Positions 12,201-27,200 of a stretch of 64,000 nt of DNA are shown in pieces. The position numbers and the translations under genes were made by a program. This stretch comes from Penelope pileata. Taxonomy: Eukaryota; Chordata; Aves; Galliformes; Cracidae. The stretch is taken from the NCBI GenBank assembly GCA_013396635.1, contig WBMW01005465.1, positions 937,307-1,001,306 of the forward strand, written 5' to 3'. The notes beneath the pieces are model-generated. The model made no database searches. It was not told the origin of the DNA and saw nothing but the letters and a program-made list of their open reading frames with translations. Every line of letters starts with the position of its first letter. Within the stretch, counting starts at the first letter, position 1.

Positions 12201-15200
12201 AGGTACCCCAAAAGCTTATGAGGTATTTCTATCAGGAAGGCTTAAAAGGCATCTGCAGAGCCTCTTTAAGTAGCTGATTTCAAGACCTTATTGCACATGT
12301 GAGCTTCTTCAGGCTCAGTTCTACAACATTCTTACCCATATATACTTCATATATAGTAGTAAAGAGATTACGATTTGTGAGCAGTCTGACTAGTACCTAG
12401 AGAGTGCAATTAATTCTGTTTTGGCTTTTCTCTTGAGGCAGAGTATAAACACAACCCCACATTAGAATAAGATTTGGCAGTCTGGACTACTGTCTGTTTT
12501 TGCATTTTTAAGCTTCTCAGGCCTAAGGGAAATGAAGAAAATATGATTTATGGCTACCAGGAATCTGCCCAAGCAGAAAAGCCAGGGAGTACACTGAGCT
12601 TCTTACACTGCCATAGATCACGTTTGCCAAGATACTGTATGACATCTGTTCAGTCTGACCAAACCAGATTTATTGTCACACATATTAGACAGGAGAGAGG
12701 GAAACCATCAAGTGGAAACACAACCAGAAAATTGTAAAAATGAAAGAGAAAGCAATTTAAGAAAACTGTTCAGATCTCCTGTCATTCTTGTCTCATCTGC
12801 CATCCTGTTAACTGATTCATTTAAACAGGCATAGTTGTATTATTGACAATGCCTTTTCCTATAGGTTTAAAAAAAAAAAAAANNNNNNNNNNNNNNNNNN
12901 NNNAAAAAAAAAAAGGTACCAGTGCAGTGCAAGGTCCAGCATGACATTATCCCCAACTTCTGGTCACTCAATACAATCTTATGGTAGCAGAAACCAGCAC
13001 TACATCACCACTACATCACCATATTAATACATTGCACACGTACCAGATGTAAAAAGACGTCGCTTCTGCGCAATCCACCTTCAGAATACTCATGCCAGCT
13101 CCAACAGAAAATGGTTTAGTTCATGTCTTCATGGTTGTGCTGAAGACTCTTGACCTAAACTTACTCTGATGTTTATCCCGTTCTCAGCCTTTTATTTTGG
13201 TTGACTGTTGGGGTTATTCCATTTGATTATTTGGTTTGGGGTTTGTGGATTTTTTGTTTGTTTGTTTGGTTTTTACTAGCCAGCAGTGGAAAAAGGGTTC
13301 AGTATTTTCCAAACAAAGTCCCTTACCTTTCTCATATTGACAATATTACACAGCACTCTCAAGTTCAGTCTGAACTTTCCAGCTTGACCTCCAAAGTCAC
13401 AGAACTTCTACCACAACTGGCAACAAAGATGCTGCATTGGTAGTGAATTATGGCTAGCTCCAAGAAAGAAGGAAAATTATTTACTAACCAACCCTTTTGC
13501 AAAAGCAACTGCCTGTCTCTAATGAAGAGTTCTTCCATTGTAAGGTATAGAACATGCATTTCATGCAAAGGAACCTTACTGAGAGGTGTGAGTGCAGCCA
13601 CAGAAGGTGAACATGACACTGGCTGCTAAGGACAAGCAGATCTCCCTTCTCAGAAGACAAGCCAGTGACTGGCCAAATGAAGTAATAGAAGTAATACACA
13701 AAGATCTAAGAGTAACTTGAAAATTTCTGGCTGAATCCACTTCGAAGAAAAGATGTTTCAAAATTTATTCAACTATGCACCACAGAAAAATAAAACAGCT
13801 AAGACACACAGGCTCCCACATCCCTATTTCATTGGAGAAGGGCACATGCCTAATCAAAGCAAGTCTGTTCTAGGATATGAGTACACCAGGTTAAATTGAA
13901 CTATCAATGCTGGATTCGCAAGATGGGATTCAAAGACACAGTTAAAGTGGTCATCTCTATCCCAAATCTGTAGAGCTGTACAGCTCCAAGAAAGATGACA
14001 GCCAGATATGCAGGGCAACCAACTGCTTGCTTCCATCACAAAGCATTTTTTGCTTTTCTGAATAAAAGAAGTAAGATATCAAATATTATCCATTGTATGA
14101 ATGCAATCAACTAGACAAAAAAAAAAAAAAAAAAAAAAAAAAGGCAGACATGACCACACAGAGGAAGCAGGTAAAGTGCTATACACTGTGAGCTAGTATG
14201 CTCCTTCCTGTCAGAAGATGAAGCGGCCCGAAAAGATCAAGTGCTTGAGGAGCCAGCTGCCCTCTTCACAAATGAAAAATACAATGGCACTACTAATTGC
14301 AAAAAAATAGTTGTTCTGCGACAGGAGAAGCTGAAATAAAAATTCTACACTTTATTTAAAGAGTGTTTTGTGCTACAGAGAAACTGCTTCACATGTATAA
14401 AACAGCAACGATTGTGATGGTTTGCACACAGAAATAAAACAGAAGTCAGAACTATGAAACTCTGGCAGGAATCTTTGAGAAAGGAAGTGATTTTTACATG
14501 ATCAGCAAAAGGCTGAAGAACGTTTGCAGAACTCCTGAGTTAGCTGTTGCTGTGTTACTTCGCTTACTTCAACAAAAAAGAGCTTAAGAAACTGAGTTCC
14601 TTAGCCCTGACGGTGGGATTATCACAGAACTGAAGCTAATACTGAACTAAAGGAAGGACATTTTATCATTTAATTACATATTAATCCTTGTTAAGATCTC
14701 TCTCACATCTCAGCCTCTAAGATAAATAGCATGCAAGATGACATGCAAAGATACACTACTGCTAATATTTCTTTTACTTAGAACTTTCCCCTCTCATTTA
14801 AGAACTGGAAATGACATGCTCTTTCCAGCTCAAAGCTGCCTGGCTGAAATCAACAGGAGAAAGCTACTCCTTCCTAAAATAGACACAGGCACAGATTAAA
14901 TTTAGCAGCTGCTTTACTACACAAAAGGGTCTGAAATGCAGCAACACTACTGCAACGTTTCTTTGAAAATTTATTGTAATTTTCATCCAGCAACTACTTA
15001 CAAGTCAATAAGGAAACTACAGCAGTCTGTATCACATGTTGCCTGCAGAACATGTGAGTAGACCAAAGCAGCTTGTTTCCATCAGGTTAGGTTTTGCATT
15101 TGTCTTAATTCTTCTCTTTTCTTCATTCATACACTGACCACAACGGCCTCTGTCTTGATAAGGATTGCACTGAGGATACAAATTTCTTCCACCACTCAAA

Positions 15201-18200
15201 GTTTTTCTTCATCATAAACATTTTTAAATTTCTGTGTTATGAGACACTTTTCACATACAGACCATTACATTCATTAGCTCTTTTCTTCTACTTACTAGAA
15301 AACTATGGATGCATTACATGTGTGTTTTAATTCAGATTTTAAGTGCACTTGTGAAGAAACTCTCCCAGTTATTGCTTAGTGCTTTATGGTTCTCATTGTT
15401 CAGCAGTCTCAGAGCTAGATGGAGCATGTCTTTTAGGATAGGCTAAACTAGAAGATATACTCCAAAAGCATGCCTACTGCATTCATCTACTGCAGCCTGA
15501 AGTATCAGCATGTATTATGTAGAGTGTGCATGCCAGATCATCAGTTCTGCTCTACTGCAGTCCTTCCACAGGTTCACATTGGTTGCTAATGTATTAGCAG
15601 ATCAAGCTTAAAGCTGGTTTCATAAAACTGGGAAATTTAATTCATATCAGCAACAAGAAGGAATCTAATGAGTCATGTGTTAAGTATTAATCTTCAGCTG
15701 AACTTTCAGCTTTACATTCTAAAAGGGATATAAGTAGTGGCAGTCAGCAGAACGTTGTTTGCCAGCTGATGACACATCTCAGCAAAAATGCCTTTAGACA
15801 GAATGTTAGTTAAACTTTTAAGTGCAAGTATTTGGCAATCCTGAGATCTAGCGAAAAAGCAGTCTTAGATGTCCAAAGTCAATCATTCAATCAAGCTCCA
15901 TTAAAACAAGCACAAAGCATAAATCCCCTACAAACTTTGGGAATCTCAAATATTTTTTCATTCATATCCTGGTCACCTAATATCTCCACAAGCAACTAGA
16001 TTGACTGAGGACTTTAAGTCACTGCTAAGCCCTTCTTTTTTCATTCTTCTCTGGTATGGTATTGGTGTGGAAATGAAGAAGACTGTATTGTAATGCAGTT
16101 TCATGTAAAATTACACTGAGTCATATATATATATATCTATACACATGCACACACACAGATGTATACACAAATAAATACATACAGAACCAGAACCATGTCA
16201 AATAACTAAAAGAAGTATAGGTAAAACCATACAAAAGTAGTCTTGAGTTTCACAGGCACAGTAAGGTCCAGGCATCCCTGATCCCTCCTTTATCAAGCCA
16301 CTCATTCATGCTGCAGTGCAATCACGTGCTATGCACAGCCACAAAGACTGGACAGGCCACAGACTGAATCATTTCCCCAGAGTTCCCCAGGAGGACCATT
16401 CCTGACCCCATTCACCAAATAGCCATGTGACCTCTGTGACAACAATGGCCAGGGGCTGTGGAGTAGACACAGTGTATTCCTGGGGGATAGGCTGAACTGG
16501 AGAGTTTCATTGCTGCCAAAGAAAAATGTTATCCAAGTCTTCTAGAAAAAACATCAGTGTAATGCTTTCCTGAAGTCACGACAGACCGCGGACTTTGTAT
16601 TGGCTTTTAGTTTTGCCTGGATTAGCTAATTCTAGACAAGAATTAAAAACCTCATTATGAGTCACTGGAAGATATTATGTTTAGGATATCATAGTCCAAC
16701 AGAGAAGTGTTCCTAGAGACCTTATTACCCCCTAGTATATGTTGTTCCAAATTAAATATTTTCCATCCTTGTCTTCTTCTGTTCCATTCTGAAGTGTTTT
16801 ACAAAGTCTTTAACAATGCATTTAATGACAACTTTGCATTTCCATATTCTAGCCAAGAAGAGGCCAAGAATTAAAATTTATTTACTTTCAATATGTTTTG
16901 AAATAAACATCTGCATAATTACTACTGAAATAACAAGATACAACTCACATTTACTGTAAACTATTTTGAAAGCCTACATTAAATACAAATATTTCTCAAA
17001 TTTTAAAGAAAGTCAAGTAAGTGCTCTTGCCTAACCTTCAGCCTAAACACCAGAAACAAGAGTATGCTGATAGGCCAAACCAGTTTTTATCATAGTGATC
17101 CTTTGTGGGAACTGAGTGTGTTATTTCCTTCATTTTAATGTATTTATCTCTCTGTCTGTTGTCTAGCTACTTACGTTTTAGAAGCTAATTGAGAATATAA
17201 AGGAGAGGAAGGCTCTTTCTTTTCCTCCAATTCAAATAAACAAAAAGAAGGTGAGATTTTGTCCCTCAAGTCTAAAGGATACAGTAATCAGAACTATCCA
17301 ATAAATTCTCTAGCTACAGGGAAAAAAAAAACAAAATAAAACCCCTTCACTCTTACGTAATGATTAGCTTTAAGTGAAAAAAAAAAATGTTTTGTCCAGC
17401 TTTCATTTTAAGAAGCTTATATATTTATGTAGACTTGGATCATATACAAAAAATAATGCATTTTAAAATGTTAACAGTTGTAATTAACACAGCATTGGGA
17501 ATACAGGGATTTAAGTTATTGAAAAGGAGATACAAAGCTAGATTTTGTAGTAGCTAAGCTGCAACACATCTCTCTACAGATATGCATCACACCAATGAAT
17601 ACCTCAACAGAATGTTGAGCTTTTTAAATACTGTAGCATGAAAGAACAGAGAAAACCATTATGTACTAATGAGTCTAATTTACAATCAGCTAAAAGCGCA
17701 CAAGTCCAGTTAGCTTCTTTGCAAAACACATAACACTGTATCTGTGCTTATTTTAATAAATCTGATAATACAGTATTACTGCACATGATTTCACTATTTT
17801 TTGATTTAAGATCAAATGTTTCATGGTGAATCTGTCTGTCTGTCTTTAGTTGGTGAAGTACTATAAGAAACTAACGATTTTTTTCTTGTTTTGTTCCTCT
17901 TTGAAGGAACAAAACAAGGAAACAAATCCCTAAAAAGTGAAAAGTGAGTAACATAGCAAAATGCTACATGGTCAACTTACCACTGCCACAGCATCACTAG
18001 AGAGAACAGCTTGAACATTCAGCACTGTATAGTAAGCTACGTTGGTCATAATATAGATAACAGTCACAATTGGCATAGACACTGCAATAGCCAGTGGCAA
18101 GTTCCTGTAAGACAAGGAAGAAAAGAAAACCCACAACTCAAAAAAATTCATTAATAACAGAATTACCTCATTGATTTGCATCCTTTACCTTAGAGGTGAA

Positions 18201-21200
18201 AGGTATGAGGATAGAATAAAGACTGCAAAACAGGTATCTCTGGAAGACTTTGGTTTCTTTCAAAACTGGAAATTCTAATACAGATTACTAGTAGAATTAG
18301 AAATGTATTGTAAATAAATCTTAACATAAATTTTATATAAAAGGAGATTCTATGCAACTGGTCTTCAACACTAACTTTAAGGTTTCCAGATCAGTGAAAA
18401 TAGCTTTCAAATTCACATTCCTTAAATTATCTCCTGCTAGACACATTAAACACCACAAATAGAACCCAAAGGAGCAAAGCTCTGAGCCACTGCACTCATT
18501 CTCCCTGGAGAATACTGCTGTTGTTTCCACAGGGAGATCCACTAAATCAAAGCAAAACCCTGTTCATCTCATCTGCGTTCATCACACCAGAGAACAAATG
18601 AATTGGGCTTCTTATTATTGGCACTTATGGATTTGGTTTAGTGGTGGACTTGTAGTGTTGGGTAGATGGCTGGACTGATGATCTTGAGGGACTTTTCCAA
18701 TCTAAACGATTCTACGATTATCTGCAGAAGGCAGAGATGCAGACAGCAGAGATCCAAAACTGCTGCACAGGTGTGAATCTCTACATGTGGTATATCTTAC
18801 CAGCAAATGCATCAAAAAAGTAATACAAAAAAGTATAGAGTAACATGAAAACACTGCAAATCAAACATTTAAAGATGGCAGTTTATAAAGGACAGGATAA
18901 TCTCTAAGAACATTCATGTACTTCCAGAGAACTGAGAGTTCTTAAAAGAATACATTTTAAATTTTTGCTTAAATTTGTTCGGATTTCTCTTCCAAGAACC
19001 ATCTGGTCTCCTCCTGCCAAGCAGGTCTGCACGAACCCTCCGCACTGTATGAGAAAACACTCTCTTTTCTTTTTTGAACCTGGCTCTTTCGGCTTCAAAT
19101 GTACCTGCTCTTAGTACCCTGAAAACTTTGTATCTTCAAACTGTAACACCTCTCTGCTTACCCCAGGCATCCCTAAGTGCTCAAACTTTGTCACAGTTTC
19201 TACTAATCTGCTAGGCAGAGGGAGCACTTGTTACCTGCTTGTGGTTCCTTGGACCCCCGCCCTCATCATTTTTAAAAGTGGGTGCCTCGTGCTGCCCTCA
19301 AGTCCTCAGATATGAGGAATTGTCAAGAGGAAAGATCAAGCCACTACAAATAATTCAGCATCTGCATTTTAGAGTTCTCTTCAAGCTCTTGATGAACATC
19401 TAGCTCTACTGATTCATTCATGGTTTGTTGGTTAGAATTTTTTTTCTTTTTCTTCTTTTTTTTTTTTTTTCTGAACAGTTTTGTTTAAAACTGCTAAGAT
19501 GAGACCAGATGTACACTGCACTTCTTCCAGCTACCGAAGGACGTACTTTCACATTGTACTTCACTAATTGCTGCCACTTAGAATCTACCTTGTGTGAGCA
19601 TCTCCCCAGCAGGACACTCTTATTTCAAAAATTCTTCTGTGCTGTAGTCTCTAAGTATCTATAGAACTTCAGATTTTGTTTTCTAATGTCTCACTACAAG
19701 AGCTGCAAATAAATCTGTCTGAACATCTCAGCCTCAGGACATAAAGTGGGTAGTAAGTGAGAGCAGACAGATGTAAAAAGGAAAAACAATACAGATGACA
19801 CAGAACTTAAGGGCCTGGCTTTGAAGGAACGAGGAAGAGTTGGTGATATTAGGCTCAGCAGGCTAAGAATCTGTATCCCATCAAATTGCCACAGAAATCA
19901 GCAAAACATCAAGTCAAGGCAATCTGCAAAGGCTGATACAAGCTCAACATCAGGCTTTTGCAACCAAATATGTGGCCGAGTATAGAAAACACAGGAATCT
20001 GCAAGAACTTAGGCATATTTCCCACTTGGTGTGCTTTCAATTCTAGCTTCAGGCTTGCACATTATGTATGCCATGCTCCACTTTCCACATCTAACTTTAC
20101 ACCAGTGAGCCTTATTCTGTTAAGAGTCTAATCTGGCCCAGGCTTCCTCCTTATTTTCCCAAAGACCCAAGAGATCTGTGCTCCCTCTAACTTTGCATTG
20201 TGTAGCACAGATCCCACATGTAGCGAGGAAACTCAGAGCCTCAAGACTGGAGCTGTACAGGGAAAAACTGCAGAGCTGAAGCAAACTTTTCATTTCAAGC
20301 TCTGGCTTTTTTCAGCCATGTTCTTTCCTCACAGCTTGTAAGAATATTCAAATGTCTCAAAAGGGAAAGCAGAGCTGAGCGTGTTCCTTTCCCAGTCATA
20401 CCCACTTTAAAATCAAACACGGAATGGTGACATGGATGAGCATTTGACATGAACATAACAACAACAAAAACACACAAAACAAGAAATAGAAGATTCTTGA
20501 AAAATTCCTGAAGCCCACAACTCCAGACAGGTCTGTCTGATGCTCTGGAAACAGAAAAACCCTCCTCTGCATACCACTGCTGACCAATCCCCCAAAATAA
20601 ATCAGTAAATTAGTAACTGGGAGTTCCAGCTCTCCTTCCAGGCCACGCATTCACAGTGAGAGACCCACGGACCTCAATTAAAGAACCACTTAGAAGTAAA
20701 TTCAGAAATTTTACATAAGATAACAAAAATCTGGAATGGCATTTTAAGGACTTTGCATCATCCAAGATCAAAACCAAGGGACAATTTCGAATTTAACTTG
20801 TGGATTGCAGCTTTGGCAGGGCTATGAAGCAAGAGGGAAATATTTTCACAGAAGTCTGGAACGTCTCATTATTCCCAGGAATGTCAAGGTAACCTATAAT
20901 CTTTCAGCAGGGAACAAAACAACAAACATTTTAAATGGCTGATGTAAACATAACATACACATTTCTTCTGAATAGGTATAACAAATGTTTGCAGGACAAT
21001 TTGAAGAAACACTATCAACCTGAAACTCAGCCTAAAACCAGTTATTTTTAGAGCTAAAAATAATTATCTGCTATTTTGTATTTTTAGTATACAACTTCAC
21101 TGGTTAAATAAATGCACAGCACAGAACTCAGAGGTAACAGAACAAACTGCACAAGTCCACTCAGTTCGGAGAACTGAAAAAAAAAAACACTCTTACATGT

Positions 21201-24200
21201 TTTATCTTTCAGCTGTAGCAATCTGAGCTGTTGCTTATAATAGGAAGTAAAAATGATCAAATGGGATTCTATTTTTAACATAAAGGTGTCTGCTTACAGA
21301 CTCATGACTGAACAAGACTAGTGTAGTCAGTCACACTTTCACAGCATAAATTCACATAAAAGATAACACAAATATTAAATTATTGCACAGATAAACAGCA
21401 CAGACTACATAACTGCTACATTGCAATACCAACACCTGTTGCAACGAATAGTTTGCAAGGATTTAAACTGAAAGCTTATCACACATTGAATACAGCATCC
21501 TACAATCATCTAGACTCATTTATTCTTACAGCTTCTTTTAATTTCTTAATGGAGTTTATAAAGTTAATAATTCTTAGCTGGCAATTACGGCCTTGCCATC
21601 TGAGCATGGAGTAGTTTTTATTCATTTCTGTATAGGTTTAGAACTCATCAGTGAAAGACAAATACAAAATGAGCAACTGAGAACTTCCAGAATTAGAAAG
21701 CTCAAATCTTTTACCTTTCTGGGTTTTTGATCTCTTCAGTTACAAAATTGAGTGTATCCCAGCCAGAGTAAGAGAACAAAGCAGAATAGAGTGCAAGGGA
21801 GATGTCTCCGATATCAGAAGAGGATCCTTCAAAGGAGTTCTGGAAGTGCAATGAATAGCCTGTATATGGAGAAGAAAAAATGAAGTGCAGGGTAATCAAA
21901 CATCAAGTAATTTTTTTCAGTTTGACACAAAAAACAAAAACTCAGAAACCATAATTCCTTCAAAGCTGCTTACTAAACCCTATTTCCACTTCTGCTCTGT
22001 GCTTCAGCCATGAGAATAAGCATAGCATTTCAACTGCTAACAATTATGCTCTGTGGATGGTGCTGCTCTATAACTAAACACCTCTGTGCCTACAATGGCA
22101 CAAAAAGCTCAGGAACACTAAATTCAGTCTGAGCTACAAACAAGCAGCGATGATCATTTTCAGACTAAAGGTATGTTTTTTAATAACACTCAAAGTAATT
22201 CACTCTCTCCTGCTATAGACTTAAGTTTTTAATCATTTAGCCTAAGCATAAACAAAGACTATGACTGATTTTAGATAACCGTGATTATACTTAAAAGCAG
22301 ATATCTAAGTTTTATCCACTAAACACAAAAAAAATAAATGAAGTATTGTTAGTTGAGATAAAATTTTCCTAAGCTTGAAGGGAAAAGTGCATTTTTTTGG
22401 CACCAGCAGCTGTGAGAACGTATGTTACGTTTTCACCTTCGGCAAGTCAATCTTTTGACTTTAAGCAAATCAAAACATGCTCCTCATGGCAGTTTTATAT
22501 ATTCTGAGCATTTTACATATACAGATCAAATACAGAAAGGTGACTTGTCGTGCCGTTCCAAAATGTGCACAGGTCTATGCATGCTGAAATGTTTATACTT
22601 CGTCAGAACTGGGCAGGGAAGTATTTGAGGCCTTTGGCCTATCTCTATGTCTCTCTTTCCTGCTTTTCATCCTAATCAGCTCTTCCCTTAGCACAGACAC
22701 AGGCAAAATAACTGCTGAGTTAGAAATAGAGAAATGATAAGTAGTTAGTAGGGAACAAGTGCAGTATATACAAAACAGACATGCTGAGGACCAAACACTC
22801 TGGCAGGGTGCTCACCTATGCATGTTCTTGCTCGTTCACAATAATTACCTTCAACAACAACCACTTAGAGCAAAGGACACAAATTGCCAGATTGCCAGGA
22901 AAAGACACCTGTGGCAGCTTTGAAAGCAGGATGATTTTATTTATATGTTTAAGCCAGCATAGCAATAAATCTTCCTCAAAGGAAAGTGTAGGAACAAAAC
23001 TTAGTTCAGAATTGTTCTCCTTGAACTTGAAGGCACAGTGCCCAACGCACGCAAAATCCTGAAAGACACCAACTTTCTGATTTCCAACAGCTATAACAGC
23101 ACTCTGGATTTGAGCAATAAAAACAACAGGAAAAAAAAAAAAAAAAAACTACTGTCGCATCTATCTGCTTACATGTTCTTACACAGGTTCAGTCACTTCC
23201 AGACCTGCACAAAACTAATTTTGTAAAAACAACATTCAGCTGACCTCAGTGCAAAGTCAGACATTCTTCGCAGGAATTTACAGCTTTCTCCACTCCTACT
23301 CTATTTTGCTAGCTCTGTATTTTGCTGGTTTTACTTCCTTTATTTTCCCACACAAGAGGCAGTAAATTGCACAACATGGCTGAGCAATCAGTTACCTTAT
23401 TTTACCTAGATCAAAGTCAACTGAGATAGGCTAGCTACCATGATATCATACCGTGATAATACTTGACACTGGCATTATTGGTACGTTCCAAGTGGCTATA
23501 CTATGCTTATACTGAAGCATTTGATAACATATATAGAAGTATTTTATAGTCAATGTTTCAGTTTAACTGATAAATACAAACCTTTGCTTTAAGTTTATAA
23601 GCTTACCCTGGCAGATTTTAACAATTCCAGTTACGATGATGGCAATAAGAGCAGCAACTTTAGCGTAAGTAAATATATCCTGCACCCGTGTTCCCCATTT
23701 TACATAGGCACAATTTACAAATGTTAGAAGACCTAGAGGAGATGTGGGGAAGGGAGGAAGAAAAAAAAAAGAAAAGAAAAATTAAAAGGCAACTAGAACA
23801 ATAGTCCATTTAATTCATTTTTCAAAGGTTTTCAATGATAATAAGCACTTATCTGTTGTGCTAATACTTAAGTTAAACCCTAAAAATGTACCAGGACATT
23901 GGTACTGAAAGCACAGTGGTTGAAACAAACAGGAGGAAACAGATGTTCTAAAGGCTCATAATACACAGTTTCAAAACAGGGAATGAAAGACCTTCCCCAC
24001 ATCAGTGGTTCTCTGTTTACACGACCGTTTTCCTAACGTTACCCCTCATCAGATGCATTCTGTGACAGTCCTGAATCTAGAGAGAGCCCTGCATAAAATT
24101 ATTAACTTAAATTTACCAATGTTGTTCTGATAAATGAAAGATTATCTAGAAATTCCTTAAAGTAAAAATTCAAAATAGCGCTTTAAGAGGTTTTTCCCCC

Positions 24201-27200
24201 TTCATTGTTAGTCTGAGGATCAGTTCAACATCCACAAAGTATTTAAATTTGTGAATAATTACTGTCAGAGAAATTCCTTGTCCTTTTCCAGTTGTGTTAC
24301 ACTGTATTAACAAATGAGGCCAGAACAGATCTGACCAAATGGCATCGTCTGTAACCAATGCAATGTTATGTCAGGGGATTGAAACTAGATGATCTTTAAG
24401 GTCCTTTCTATCACAGATTATTTATGATCCTATGACTTTTAAGAATTGGTGGTAAGTAATGCATATTTAAAGCATATTCTTCTCTATACCCCAAAACAAA
24501 TCAGTGTCAGCCCAATTTCACAAGACTGAAATGAAGCTGAAGTGAGACTTCCAGACTGCAGGAGTATTTCACTAACAGTGGCTGACTAAACTTACTCATA
24601 TGATCAGCTTCCCCAGAAAATGTTTTTCAAGCTACTGTTGCAATACACTGCTCGTGGCTCTCAACACTACTTCCTCAGGAGGACAACCAGACAAGCTCTG
24701 CCTGAACTGCAGCATATTGGATAGGACTCAGCATCTTCAGTGTGCTTTATTCAACAGCATGCTATGTCAGTGAACGTTTTCCTTATTCAGATTATCATTC
24801 TATTTTTGATTCCAACCCAGAAGCCTATATATTTTCTCCGATTCTCAATACTTCCACTAGCTAGCTATCCAACAGTGGTTCTAATCCACTGTAGTTGTTA
24901 TCTCCGTACAATTTTCTTATACTTCATGTTTTTTAAATGTACATCCACAAAAACTCAACTTGGTTAAGAAGTAAGGTGGCAGCAAATCAAAATTAAATGA
25001 AGAGATTTGATAAATTATCTCCTTTCCCATAAACCAAGAATAATATGATACTACTAAGATATAAATGCATTTAGCAGAGGTAACAAGTAGAAGAGTAATC
25101 GTTTAAAAGATAACAAAAGAAAGGTGATGATCTCATTACTGGTGCTAGTATACTAGAAAATCTGGCCAAGTAGAACAGCACAATGAGATTGCACAGAGCT
25201 TGGCACAAGCAGGGGAAAAAAAACAGTTGTATCAAATTTCAGAAGCCAGGACTCTCAAATAACCCTCGGGAACAAAACAACTCTGCTTGGTCTCTGCTGT
25301 TCAGTATTAATGATTGCTATTACCCATGGAGTATTTGCTCACAGGGTGTATTTCAGTTTTAAAATATTTTTTAAGCAAATTTCAATTAGAAGAAATTGTT
25401 ATTAACTCTTTCTTATTTTGAGTTAGGGTTTGGTCTCCAGGTGAAATGCTACTCTGTCTCTGGTAACTTTAAAAAAGAAAACAACAAAGGAAAACAATGA
25501 AGAATCTGAACAAGCCATATTCTCTCTTTTACTAAAATTATCCCTTCACGTTTTCTTCAACTTGATGTCATTGAGCTACTTATAGTTGCTGAGAACTGTC
25601 GTGTTTAGTTCTGCAGCACCAGATGCCACCTCCATTTCCAAAATGAGTGACAAAGCAGTGCTGTGTAACACCAAGAGACCTCACACTAACATTGTAATTA
25701 CTACAGTTAAATAAAAAACCAACACAACAAGCCCACCTATTCTCACATACAATATATACCAGCACTCAGACTTTCACTTCCAGCAGCTTCAGAAACAAAG
25801 CCTTAATGTTATCCACAGTTAACGGCTGACACATCTTCAGCCCTGCCAGGGGGAAGCACAGGCTTCAGCAACAACAGCTGCATGAAGCTAAAGAGCAGGG
25901 GTGAGTCTCAGCACTGAAGGCCTGAACAGGGCAGGACAAGCATTTAAACCACAAAACAGACTGCTAAAATAAGTCTTTCATCTCCATGACAGTAATCTTG
26001 TCATGTCTTCACTTCAGAAGAAAAAATGAAAACAAAAAATGGTGCTAGATTTACTCTCTTAGCAACAAATCTGTGCCAGGATACTATGGGACAGTATCTG
26101 CTTAAGGAATGTGGGCATGACAGTACAGGTCCTTCATTTCTGCCCTGAAGCTGTCACAACAAAATGTGGTCATACATTTGGGAGTGGGGAGGGAACGAAG
26201 AGAACAGAGCTGAGTAAGCTGAGAGATATTTCTGGAAGAAGTTTGTGATTATTGTTCCCTGGACCCTTTGACCTACATTAGTGCTTTCCCAGCAACAACA
26301 AATTAATCAAAAAAAAAAAAGAAAAAAAAAGAAAAAAAAGGAAAGGGTAGCTATAATGTTTACAGCTAATTACAGAGGTCAAATATTTGAAACACACTGT
26401 GCCTCTGCCCTCCCCTAGTCCTACATAGACAACTGCACAAGGAACATTACAGCTATTCCAGCAGGCTCCCTGTTGCCTCAGAAAGGAGCCAACCGAGAGC
26501 AGAACATCTCCTTCCAGCAGCATGTTGTTAGCAGTACAAAAGCTTGAGCTGCCTATCAGCCTTATGATAAGAACATCGAGTTGACAGGGAGGGCAGGCTC
26601 CACAGCATGTGGGGAGACTGCACAGCACGTAACCAAGGGTTGCCATGTAGACTTCCTGGAAAGTATTTTTAACTGTATATTGGAAATGTAAAATAGGTAT
26701 GTAGAATAAATACTTTTAATAGGAAAAACCTAAAAATAAGGCACACAGAGTACAAATAGTTTCATCCTCTTGATGCAGCAAGAGTCCTGATTTGAAGCGT
26801 GTGGAGTTTGATGTTGTTCCTCTATACTGACTAACTAAGCTGGTTAAGCTGATTATAACCTATCTGATTATGAACATCTCAATGTTCTATCTGCACACAA
26901 GATTTCCTGTTTTCAAAACAGCTTCACAATAGGTACCATTTTTTAATGCTACTGTTATTTATAAGCATAAAGAATAACCTTGAATGAATGATCCCAGCCA
27001 GGGGTTGGAACTCAATGGTCTTTAAGGTCCCTTCCAACCCAAGCCATTCTATGACCTTCTGAAAATCAACCAAATTTCCTAAGCATGTCTATATTGAGAA
27101 GTTACTGAAAAATAAATTACAGCAGAATCCACAGCATAAGAGCAATTCTTAGATCACATCAAGAGCATCTTGGGGTTTGATTTACTATACCTCTCTGAGG

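Larger units (their letters stand above)
7207..17980 (-). other. SLC7A6: SLC7A6 10.8 kb intron (coding exon 4 to 5)
   Basis: No independent gene is visible on either strand. The intron holds the extra TM8-like exon (11232-11327), a 26-base poly(A) at 14117-14142, an AT/AC microsatellite near 16123-16176, an assembly gap at 12883-12903 and a perfect 14-bp hairpin near its 5' end. All open frames of 60-100 codons in it look like chance. Confidence 0.8.
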
